From the NCBI GenBank assembly GCA_029288195.1, contig JARFPR010000454.1, positions 1-5,592 of the forward strand: a stretch of DNA of 5,592 nucleotides. The letters are read 5' to 3'. The DNA is from Gammaproteobacteria bacterium. Lineage in GTDB: Bacteria > Pseudomonadota > Gammaproteobacteria > GCA-001735895. Position 1 is the first letter of the stretch. Each line of letters starts with the position of its first letter. Below the pieces are notes generated by a model. The model ran no database searches. It was not told the origin of the DNA and saw only the letters and a program-made list of their open reading frames with translations. The translations under genes were made by a program, and so were the position numbers. This document shows positions 1-5,134 of the stretch, one piece after another.

Positions 1-340
1 GCCAGCTTAAAATATCGGCAACCGATAACTTGCTGCCCTCGTGTACGATATTCAGAATCTGCTGCTCGACATTGCGTAAATTCAACACGATATCCTCGTT
101 CAGGCTTATGTCGCGCTGTTGCTTCTGATCGAGCTTGTAACACAAACCCAGATCAACCTTGCCACGGGTAAGGTACTTTGCCAGTAGCTTGCGGATCTCC
201 GGCTCCAGCTGCCTGAAATCCTCCGGTACCTTGATGCCAGGTTCAAGATAGCGATGATTAACCGAGCGCAATTCCCAGATTATCGATCCGGCCTCATTGG
301 TTTCCTCTACCCGGGCAAAACCGGTCATGCTTCTTATCAC
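1..340 (-). CDS. yicC: YicC/YloC family endoribonuclease, N-terminal part (cut by window edge)
   Basis: This is the first 113 codons of a YicC-family protein (E. coli YicC is about 287 residues); the rest lies beyond position 1. The frame is open throughout. The N-terminus reads MIRSMTGFARVE, the family's typical opening, followed by the conserved stretch RSVNHRYLE (about residues 24-32) and LTRGKVDLGL (about 58-67). I chose the GTG at 340-338 over the in-frame ATG at 328-326 because the family alignment starts with the residues MIRS that precede that ATG. Family members are endoribonucleases; E. coli YicC is linked to degradation of the small RNA RyhB. The gene is divergent from rph, as in E. 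coli, a pairing of two RNA-processing enzymes. The Shine-Dalgarno is weak, fitting modest translation from GTG. Family identity is confident; the exact substrate here is not known. Confidence 0.93.
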   Translation of the reverse strand, partial: MIRSMTGFARVEETNEAGSIIWELRSVNHRYLEPGIKVPEDFRQLEPEIRKLLAKYLTRGKVDLGLCYKLDQKQQRDISLNEDIVLNLRNVEQQILNIVHEGSKLSVADILSW

Positions 341-370
341 AATACGAGTCTCTGTGTCTTTGCAACCGGC

Positions 371-400
371 ATCATAGCCTATTTTCACTATTCGCTATAA
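371..400 (-). promoter_or_regulatory. Candidate yicC promoter
   Basis: On the minus strand a TATGAT hexamer (376-371) lies about 31 bases before the GTG start, with a weak TTATAG (400-395) 18 bp upstream as a possible -35. The -10 matches 5 of 6 consensus bases, but the -35 is poor, so this is only a plausible candidate. It would give a leader of roughly 20-25 nt. Confidence 0.22.
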
Positions 401-427
401 CACGCATATCACATCTGCAGTTAAATG

Positions 428-459
428 TTGCGGACGACCATAACCTCGATGAGTATAAT
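428..459 (+). promoter_or_regulatory. Candidate sigma-70 promoter of the rph-rdgB-hemW operon
   Basis: A perfect TATAAT lies at 454-459. The only -35-like hexamer nearby is TTGCGG at 428-433, with a long 20-bp spacer, so the promoter may depend on the -10 or on an activator. Transcription would start near 466, giving a leader of about 20 nt before the rph ATG. No other promoter-like element is needed for the tightly overlapping genes downstream. Confidence 0.5.
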
Positions 460-472
460 TGCCGCTCTTTTT

Positions 473-478
473 AAGGAG
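473..478 (+). promoter_or_regulatory. Shine-Dalgarno of rph
   Basis: AAGGAG lies 8 nt before the ATG at 487. It is the only strong ribosome binding site in the window, and it fixes the rph start. The downstream genes rdgB and hemW lack a comparable site and probably depend on coupling to rph translation. Confidence 0.85.
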
Positions 479-486
479 ACGAAATA

Positions 487-1194
487 ATGCGACCCAGTGC
501 CCGTGCGGCGGATGAACTAAGACCTGTCAAGATTTCACGAGACTATATTAAACACGCCGATGGTTCAGTGTTGATTGAATTTGGTGACACCCGCGTCATC
601 TGCACCGCTTCGGTAGACAACTCGGTACCGGGATTTTTGCGCGGTAAGGGGAAAGGCTGGGTTACAGCCGAATATGGCATGCTGCCGCGATCCACCGGAA
701 GCCGCATGCGGCGCGAGGCAAGTTCAGGCCGCCAGGGCGGGCGCACCCTGGAAATTCAGCGCCTGATAGGACGCGCGTTGCGCGCCAGCATCAATATGAA
801 AAAACTGGGTGAACGAACCATCACTATAGATTGTGACGTCATCCAGGCCGATGGCGGCACTCGCACCGCCTCCATTTCGGGAGCCTGGGTTGCACTTTCG
901 GATGCGATCCGGAAATTGCTGGAGGCGGGAGAACTTCAACAGGACCCGATCGAAAACCAGGTAGCTGCCATTTCGGTCGGTATCTACGAAGGTGAAGCGG
1001 TGCTCGATCTCGACTATGCCGAGGACTCGAACGCAGAGACCGATATGAATGTCGTCATGAACGACCAGGGTGGATTCATCGAGGTCCAGGGCACTGCCGA
1101 AACGGCCGCTTTTTCAGACCAGGAATTGAGCAGCATGCTCGAACTGGCGCGCGTCGGCATTAACCGTATTTTCGATTTCCAGTTGAACGCATGA
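487..1194 (+). CDS. rph: Ribonuclease PH
   Basis: RNase PH is a phosphorolytic 3'-to-5' exoribonuclease that trims the 3' ends of tRNA precursors and other structured RNAs, using phosphate and releasing nucleoside diphosphates; it forms a hexameric ring in the cytoplasm. The 235 residues are close to the usual 238. The opening MRPSARAADELRPV and the block GRQGGRTLEIQRLIGRALR (81-99) are characteristic. Phosphate-binding residues are visible as R86 and G124-T125-R126 within QADGGTRTAS, and the catalytic acidic pair as D180 and D186 in the EDSNAETDMN stretch. The gene appears intact, unlike the frameshifted rph of E. coli K-12. The start is set by a strong AAGGAG. The stop overlaps the rdgB start (ATGA), so it heads the rph-rdgB-hemW operon. 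Identification is secure. Confidence 0.98.
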   Translation: MRPSARAADELRPVKISRDYIKHADGSVLIEFGDTRVICTASVDNSVPGFLRGKGKGWVTAEYGMLPRSTGSRMRREASSGRQGGRTLEIQRLIGRALRASINMKKLGERTITIDCDVIQADGGTRTASISGAWVALSDAIRKLLEAGELQQDPIENQVAAISVGIYEGEAVLDLDYAEDSNAETDMNVVMNDQGGFIEVQGTAETAAFSDQELSSMLELARVGINRIFDFQLNA

Positions 1195-1790
1195 AACGAC
1201 TGGTACTGGCGTCGGGAAATCCCGGCAAGCTGCACGAGTTGTCCGCAATTCTGGATGATCTTGGCTACGAACTGCATCCACAATCCGAATTCGAAGTATC
1301 GGAGGTTGCGGAAACCGGAACCACGTTTGTTGAAAATGCGATTATCAAGGCACGTCATGCCGCCGAGCATACCGGCTTACCCGCGCTGGCAGACGACTCC
1401 GGTATAGAAGTCGATGCGCTCGATGGTGCGCCCGGTGTTTACAGTGCGCGCTTTTCCGGACCCGGCGCCGACGACGCTGCGAACAATGCCCTGCTGGTGG
1501 AAAAACTGCGCGATGTACCGCCGATGGAACGCAGCGCACGTTATCGTGCAGTAATCGTTCTGCTGCGCCATGCCAGGGACCCGTCACCGTTGATCTGCGA
1601 AGGCAGCTGGGAGGGTGTGATCCAGCTTGAACCGGCTGGTGACGGTGGCTTTGGATACGACCCGTATTTTTATTTAACCGACCGGGAATGCACCAGCGCC
1701 GAATTGACTGCCGCCGAAAAGAACCGGCTCAGCCATCGTGGCAAAGCACTAGCGGAATTGAAACGCAAGCTGTTAGCGCAAGGTGTTTAG
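1191..1790 (+). CDS. rdgB: XTP/dITP pyrophosphatase (RdgB/HAM1 family)
   Basis: This enzyme hydrolyses non-canonical purine nucleoside triphosphates (dITP, XTP, ITP) to the monophosphate and pyrophosphate, keeping deaminated purines out of DNA and RNA. At 199 residues it matches the family (E. coli 197). Visible family motifs are SGNPGKLHE (8-16, nucleotide binding), ETGTTFVENA (41-50), LADDSGIEVDALDGAPG (66-82) with the metal/catalytic pair D68-D69, GGFGYDP (152-158) and SHRGKA (181-186) near the C-terminus. It begins at an ATG that overlaps the rph stop by 4 bp and has no clear Shine-Dalgarno, so translational coupling is likely. Its 3' end overlaps hemW by 8 bp. The rdgB-hemW pairing also occurs in E. 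coli, which supports both calls. Confidence 0.98.
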   Translation: MKRLVLASGNPGKLHELSAILDDLGYELHPQSEFEVSEVAETGTTFVENAIIKARHAAEHTGLPALADDSGIEVDALDGAPGVYSARFSGPGADDAANNALLVEKLRDVPPMERSARYRAVIVLLRHARDPSPLICEGSWEGVIQLEPAGDGGFGYDPYFYLTDRECTSAELTAAEKNRLSHRGKALAELKRKLLAQGV

Positions 1791-2988
1791 CAGCAACCCA
1801 CCACTCGGTCTTTATATCCATCTACCCTGGTGTGAAAAGAAATGTCCCTATTGCGACTTTAATTCCCACCAGGCGGATTCGATCCCCGAACAGGCCTACG
1901 TCGAAGCATTGCTCAGAGACCTCGAACAGGACCTGCCTTTGATCTGGGGACGCAGCATAGAATCCATCTTCATCGGCGGGGGTACACCCTCGCTATTTTC
2001 AGCTGCTGCTATCGAAGCGCTGTTTTCAGGGTTGCGTGCACTACTGAATTTCGCACCCGCAATCGAAATTACAATGGAGTCGAATCCGGGTAGCGCCGAC
2101 GCGGAAAACTATCGGGGCTACCGCGAGAGCGGTATTAACCGCCTCTCTATCGGGATTCAAAGTTTCAACGATCAAAACCTGCAAGTGCTCGGGCGAGTTC
2201 ACAACAGCACCGAGGCGCTGCGCGCATTTGCTATCGCGCGCGAGGCTGGATTCGATAATATCAACCTGGACCTGATGTTTGGACTACCTGCACAAAGCAT
2301 CGAGGCGGCGAGCGACGACCTGGCGCAGGCGATCGACCTTGGGCCTGAACATATTTCTCACTATCAATTGACACTTGAACCCAACACGCTGTTTCACCAC
2401 CAACCCCCTTCGAATATGCCAGACGATGACCTGTGCTGGGAACAGCAAACTGCCTGCCAGGTATTACTTGAAAAACACGCTTACCGGCAATATGAAGTCT
2501 CGGCCTACAGCCTCGAGAAAAGGGAGTCCGAGCACAATATGAACTACTGGCAGTTTGGAGATTACCTTGGCATCGGCGCCGGTGCCCACGGCAAGATTAC
2601 GCTAGGTAGCGAGAACCGGGTGATTCGCCGGGTGCGACAACGCCAGCCCCGGGCCTACCTCGAGCATGGCGGCCGCAACACGATCACCAGTGAAACCTCG
2701 CTCAGCGAGGATGATCTGCGTTTCGAATTCATGCTGAACGCATTGCGGCTCAAACACGGCTTTCAAACCCGTTTATTTCATGACAATACCGGACTATCGC
2801 TAAATTCGCTGCTGCCAGGGCTGGAACTGGCGCGAGACAAGGGTTTGATCGATTTCAATCACGAAAAAATCGTCCCCTCCCGGCTTGGGTTTTGTCATTT
2901 AAACGACCTTCAGGCCGTTTTCCTACAGCAACAAACAGCAAAAAGGAAGCCATTCTTCGACTCCACTGAAGGAATTATTCACAACTAA
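1783..2988 (+). CDS. hemW: Radical SAM heme chaperone HemW
   Basis: HemW is a radical-SAM-fold protein that binds heme and delivers it to target proteins; older records call it an oxygen-independent coproporphyrinogen oxidase, which is not its role. The cluster motif CEKKCPYC (C17, C21, C24) is followed by D-F, so the fourth cysteine of true HemN (CxxxCxxCxC) is absent, as expected for HemW. Other landmarks are GGGTPS (65-70), ITMESNPGS (96-104), LSIGIQSF (121-128), NLDLMFGLP (151-159) and HNMNYW (251-256), the HNxxY signature of HemW. The start is a GTG inside the end of rdgB (8-bp overlap): no ATG precedes LYIHLPWC, and the N-terminus begins just where E. coli HemW does. About 20 polar residues at the C-terminus go beyond the E. 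coli end. No Shine-Dalgarno is visible. Confidence 0.96.
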   Translation: MFSSNPPLGLYIHLPWCEKKCPYCDFNSHQADSIPEQAYVEALLRDLEQDLPLIWGRSIESIFIGGGTPSLFSAAAIEALFSGLRALLNFAPAIEITMESNPGSADAENYRGYRESGINRLSIGIQSFNDQNLQVLGRVHNSTEALRAFAIAREAGFDNINLDLMFGLPAQSIEAASDDLAQAIDLGPEHISHYQLTLEPNTLFHHQPPSNMPDDDLCWEQQTACQVLLEKHAYRQYEVSAYSLEKRESEHNMNYWQFGDYLGIGAGAHGKITLGSENRVIRRVRQRQPRAYLEHGGRNTITSETSLSEDDLRFEFMLNALRLKHGFQTRLFHDNTGLSLNSLLPGLELARDKGLIDFNHEKIVPSRLGFCHLNDLQAVFLQQQTAKRKPFFDSTEGIIHN

Positions 2989-3052
2989 AATATCAACACG
3001 AAAAATGTCAAGCGCTTTTTCAGATTTTTCGCTCGGTTTTACTTAAGCTTTG

Positions 3053-3065
3053 TAAGTGGTTGATT
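3053..3065 (-). promoter_or_regulatory. Candidate IHF binding site
   Basis: The plus strand reads TAAGTGGTTGATT, a full match to YAANNNNTTGATW, the reverse complement of the IHF consensus WATCAANNNNTTR. The bases on the WATCAA side (3066-3080) are very A/T-rich, as IHF favours. Such a short consensus can occur by chance, but its position 85 bp from three DnaA boxes raises the odds that it is real. Confidence 0.45.
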
Positions 3066-3130
3066 TTTAGATATATTACAAGTTGGTTAAAAAATGACTA
3101 ATCTAACAAAAACCCAGGGTTTCCGAGGCT

Positions 3131-3157
3131 TTGACAATCCCAGAACATAGTTATACA
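3131..3157 (+). promoter_or_regulatory. Candidate promoter overlapping a DnaA box
   Basis: A perfect -35 hexamer TTGACA (3131-3136) is followed after a short 15-bp spacer by TATACA (3152-3157), which lies inside the first DnaA box. If active it would be under DnaA control and would transcribe toward the L31 gene with a leader of about 200 nt. The spacer is suboptimal. Confidence 0.22.
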
Positions 3158-3159
3158 CA
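3151..3159 (+). promoter_or_regulatory. DnaA box 1 (TTATACACA)
   Basis: Exact match to TTATNCACA, the same nonamer as one of the E. coli oriC boxes. It is followed 3 bp later by box 2 in the same orientation (12-bp periodicity). Confidence 0.7.
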
Positions 3160-3162
3160 AAG

Positions 3163-3171
3163 TTATCCACA
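3163..3171 (+). promoter_or_regulatory. DnaA box 2 (TTATCCACA)
   Basis: Exact match to the highest-affinity DnaA nonamer (as in E. coli R1 and R4). It is in direct orientation with box 1 and faces box 3 across a 5-bp spacer. Confidence 0.75.
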
Positions 3172-3176
3172 GATTT

Positions 3177-3185
3177 TGTGGATAA
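3177..3185 (-). promoter_or_regulatory. DnaA box 3 (TTATCCACA, inverted)
   Basis: The plus strand reads TGTGGATAA, the exact complement of the strong nonamer. With box 2 it forms a perfect 9-bp inverted repeat. A third perfect box within 35 bp makes chance occurrence unlikely. Confidence 0.75.
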
Positions 3186-3294
3186 AATCAGAGCTGGCAG
3201 TCGGCTCAAGGTTTTATAAATTTTTAGTCATAAAATACTTTAAGTTTCGTGCCTAAGTTAGTACCTAAAAGGGCCGGCAACGGCCAGAAAACAC

Positions 3295-3323
3295 TTGCAC
3301 TTTTGCCACTAAACGGTCAAAAT
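3295..3323 (+). promoter_or_regulatory. Candidate promoter of the L31 gene
   Basis: TTGCAC (3295-3300), a 17-bp spacer and CAAAAT (3318-3323, 4 of 6 matches) give the only well-spaced pair near the gene. Transcription would start near 3330, leaving a leader of about 30 nt. Both hexamers are imperfect. Confidence 0.35.
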
Positions 3324-3361
3324 CCCGGCCCCTTAGCACCGGCATAGATAGTAACAGCAAC

Positions 3362-3604
3362 ATGAAACAAGATATCCACCCCGAATATAGAGACGTCGTA
3401 TTCCAGGACATTTCGTCTGATTTTGCGATCCTGACCAGGTCTACTGTCCCCACCAGGGAAACCATCAAGTGGGAAGACGGTAAAGAGTACCCATTGCTGA
3501 AACTTGAAATTTCGAGCCAGTCGCACCCGTTTTACACCGGCAAGCAGCATATCCTGCAAACCGCGAAACAGGTCGACAAGTTTCGTCAACGCTACGGCAA
3601 GTAA
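3362..3604 (+). CDS. rpmE2: 50S ribosomal protein L31, type B (zinc-independent)
   Basis: L31 is a large-subunit ribosomal protein that bridges the two subunits near the central protuberance. The 80 residues open with MKQDIHPEYRDVVFQD and contain SSQSHPFYTGK (about 51-61), the hallmark of the type B (YkgM-like) form. There is no cysteine anywhere in the protein, so the zinc-ribbon of type A L31 is absent and the ribosome can dispense with that zinc ion. The length is at the short end of the family (E. coli YkgM is 87), with the tail ending soon after RQRYGK. The ATG has no good Shine-Dalgarno ahead of it. It is a single-gene unit: a gene-free block precedes it and an intrinsic terminator follows 18 bp after the stop. 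I see no Zur box upstream. Confidence 0.96.
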   Translation: MKQDIHPEYRDVVFQDISSDFAILTRSTVPTRETIKWEDGKEYPLLKLEISSQSHPFYTGKQHILQTAKQVDKFRQRYGK

Positions 3605-3622
3605 GCGCGAACATCGATTTCG

Positions 3623-3650
3623 AAAAGGGTGCCCACGGCACCTTTTTTTT
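3623..3650 (+). terminator. Intrinsic terminator after the L31 gene
   Basis: The arms AAAAGGGTGCC (3623-3633) and GGCACCTTTTT (3637-3647) pair over 11 bp including one G-U, around a 3-nt loop CAC, and end in a run of eight T (3643-3650). This is a classic rho-independent terminator. The A-rich left foot would also pair partly in the opposite direction, but no gene converges on it. Confidence 0.92.
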
Positions 3651-3653
3651 GCC

Positions 3654-3682
3654 TTGAATAAAGCGCTCCAGCACCTAATAAT
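3654..3682 (+). promoter_or_regulatory. Candidate promoter of the M48-M14 unit
   Basis: TTGAAT (3654-3659), a 17-bp spacer and AATAAT (3677-3682, 5 of 6 matches) lie directly after the terminator. The predicted start of transcription, about 7 nt on, falls at or next to the ATG at 3689, which would make the mRNA leaderless or nearly so. This fits the lack of any Shine-Dalgarno before that ATG, but it is inference. Confidence 0.38.
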
Positions 3683-3688
3683 TCACGC

Positions 3689-5134
3689 ATGAAGTTTGTT
3701 TCTATCCTGATCCTTACACTGAGCCTTGGGCTCGGCGCCTGTGCGATCAACCCGGTAACCGGCGAGCGCGACTTTGCGATGGTGTCGGAAGCCGAGGAAA
3801 TCGAGCAGGGACGTCGCTACCATAAAGAGATCATTGCCAGTTACGGCGTGTATGACAATCCCGCACTACAGCAATATGTAAATCGTATCGGCCAGGAGCT
3901 GGCGGCAAAGAGTCATCGCGCGCATCTGAAGTTTACCTTTACAGTACTGGATTCCCCCGATATCAACGCGTTTGCCTTACCCGGAGGCTATATCTACATC
4001 ACCCGAGGTATCATGGCCTACTTCAAGTCTGAGGCCGAACTCGCCGGGGTACTGGGACATGAAATCGGTCATGTTACGGCGCGCCACTCGGTGCGCCAGC
4101 AAGCGGGGCAGTTTGCTTCGAACCTGCTCAGTGTATTAATCACCGTAACTACCGGCGAGCAGGCGCTTGGCAATCTCAGTCAACAACTCAGTACTGGCCT
4201 GATTCGCGGCTACGGCCGCGATCATGAGCTAGAGGCAGACCGTCTGGGTGCCGAGTATCTGCATGCTGTCGGCTACGATCCGGAAAACATGCTCGAAGTT
4301 ATCGGCGTACTCAAGGACCAGGAAGTCTATGAAAAGGCACTGGCGGCAAAGGAAAAACGCCCTGCCAATATCTATCACGGTGTTTTCTCGACCCATCCAC
4401 GCAACGACGATCGACTGAAAACCGTGGTGCGTGCCGCTAAAAAACTCTCTGCCAAGACATACCACGACGACAACCAGGCGGGCTACGAGGGTATGATCGA
4501 TGGCATGGCCTGGGGTTCCAGCCTAAAGCAGGGTATCGTCGCCAACAACCGCTTTTCACATCCCGAACTCGCAATTGACCTGCAGCTGCCCAATGGCTGG
4601 AAAGTCAACAATAACCCGCAGTTCCTGCAAGCCAGGAATTCCGCGACCGGAGCGCTGGTTCAGATCGGAGTCACGTCACTGAACAAGGATGAATCACTGG
4701 AGGGGCTGCTAAAACGCCTGACTAAAAACAAAGAATTGAAAGTCAGTAAGAAAAATTACGGTGTTACCGCAAGCACCCGGATCAGGCCTAGCGGTGGCGA
4801 TTCCCAACCTGCCCGCATCAGTGCTATCAAGCTCGACAACTCGCAGGCCCTGACCCTGTTCGGTACCTCGGCCAGTGATCAATTTTCCGGCACCGACAAA
4901 CAGCTACTCAAAATCAATCAAAGCTTTCGCCATCTGGAAAAGGCCCAAATCGATGCGATCAAGGCTCCCCAGCTTAAAATAGTCAAACGCAATGTTCAGA
5001 GTTTTGAAGAGCTGGCCCGGCAAAGTGCGCTCGAGTACGAGGCGGTAAACACTTTGCGTCTGCTCAACCGTGCCTTTCCCAGCGGAAATATCACAGCACT
5101 TGATAAGGTTAAAACCATAACGCTTGATGACTAA
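3689..5134 (+). CDS. M48 family zinc metalloprotease, lipoprotein with LysM-like C-terminal segment
   Basis: This is a periplasmic M48 metalloprotease, a family (with BepA and LoiP) that removes misfolded outer-membrane and envelope proteins. The N-terminus MKFVSILILTLSLGLGAC is a lipoprotein signal with lipobox LGAC, so C18 would be the acylated residue; residue 19 is A, which favours outer-membrane sorting. The zinc site is HEIGH (H124, E125, H128), with the third ligand probably E182 in HELEADRLG, and H236 in THPRNDDR matching the regulatory histidine position of BepA. Past about 265 there are no TPRs as in BepA. Instead there is a region DGMAWGSSLKQGIV...NRFSHPEL (271-294) and a final segment (435-481) resembling a LysM-type fold. 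At 481 residues it is longer than LoiP (about 250). No ribosome binding site is visible. It overlaps the M14 gene by 8 bp. Specific substrate unknown. Confidence 0.93.
   Translation: MKFVSILILTLSLGLGACAINPVTGERDFAMVSEAEEIEQGRRYHKEIIASYGVYDNPALQQYVNRIGQELAAKSHRAHLKFTFTVLDSPDINAFALPGGYIYITRGIMAYFKSEAELAGVLGHEIGHVTARHSVRQQAGQFASNLLSVLITVTTGEQALGNLSQQLSTGLIRGYGRDHELEADRLGAEYLHAVGYDPENMLEVIGVLKDQEVYEKALAAKEKRPANIYHGVFSTHPRNDDRLKTVVRAAKKLSAKTYHDDNQAGYEGMIDGMAWGSSLKQGIVANNRFSHPELAIDLQLPNGWKVNNNPQFLQARNSATGALVQIGVTSLNKDESLEGLLKRLTKNKELKVSKKNYGVTASTRIRPSGGDSQPARISAIKLDNSQALTLFGTSASDQFSGTDKQLLKINQSFRHLEKAQIDAIKAPQLKIVKRNVQSFEELARQSALEYEAVNTLRLLNRAFPSGNITALDKVKTITLDD

Larger units (their letters stand above)
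2989..3361. other. A+T-rich gene-free region with a DnaA-box cluster (origin-like or DnaA-control locus)
   Basis: No convincing gene lies in these 373 bp. The stretch 3061-3110 has only 10 G/C in 50 bases. Three perfect DnaA boxes (consensus TTATNCACA) lie within 3151-3185, and a perfect IHF-consensus match sits at 3053-3065. T-tracts at 3016-3020, 3025-3029 and 3037-3040 are spaced 9-12 bp apart, close to helical phase, and could bend the DNA. DnaA boxes, an adjacent A+T-rich segment and an IHF site are the ingredients of a bacterial oriC, and also of DnaA-titrating or reactivating loci (datA, DARS). Only three boxes are seen, fewer than in a typical oriC, and neither dnaA, dnaN, rpmH nor mnmG is in the window, so function is undecided. 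There is no clear intrinsic terminator after hemW. Confidence 0.6.

Noticed and set aside
543..1587. Several minus-strand open frames opposite rph and rdgB
   Set aside because: Arginine-rich or low-quality translations opposite conserved genes; no start signals.
1688..1942. Plus-strand open frame crossing the rdgB/hemW junction
   Set aside because: It lies out of frame over two confidently identified genes and has no recognisable motif; a shadow.
1783..2988. Annotation as oxygen-independent coproporphyrinogen III oxidase (HemN)
   Set aside because: The fourth cysteine of the HemN motif is missing (CxxxCxxC then D-F) and the HNxxY motif is that of HemW.
3008..3034. Possible terminator after hemW (AGCG ... 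CGCT around T-tracts)
   Set aside because: The arms are only 4 bp with a long loop and no stable G/C stem before the T-run; it does not meet the form of an intrinsic terminator.
3041..3057. ACTTA/TAAGT inverted repeat
   Set aside because: Five-base A/T-rich arms are expected by chance in this composition; it also overlaps the better-supported IHF site.
2989..3361. Riboswitch or small RNA gene
   Set aside because: No recognisable riboswitch core, and no promoter-plus-terminator pair enclosed within the block; the only terminator lies after L31.
3465..3692. Open frames on both strands over the L31 gene and its terminator
   Set aside because: They read through the terminator hairpin or overlap L31 in the wrong frame, have no ribosome binding site and resemble no family.
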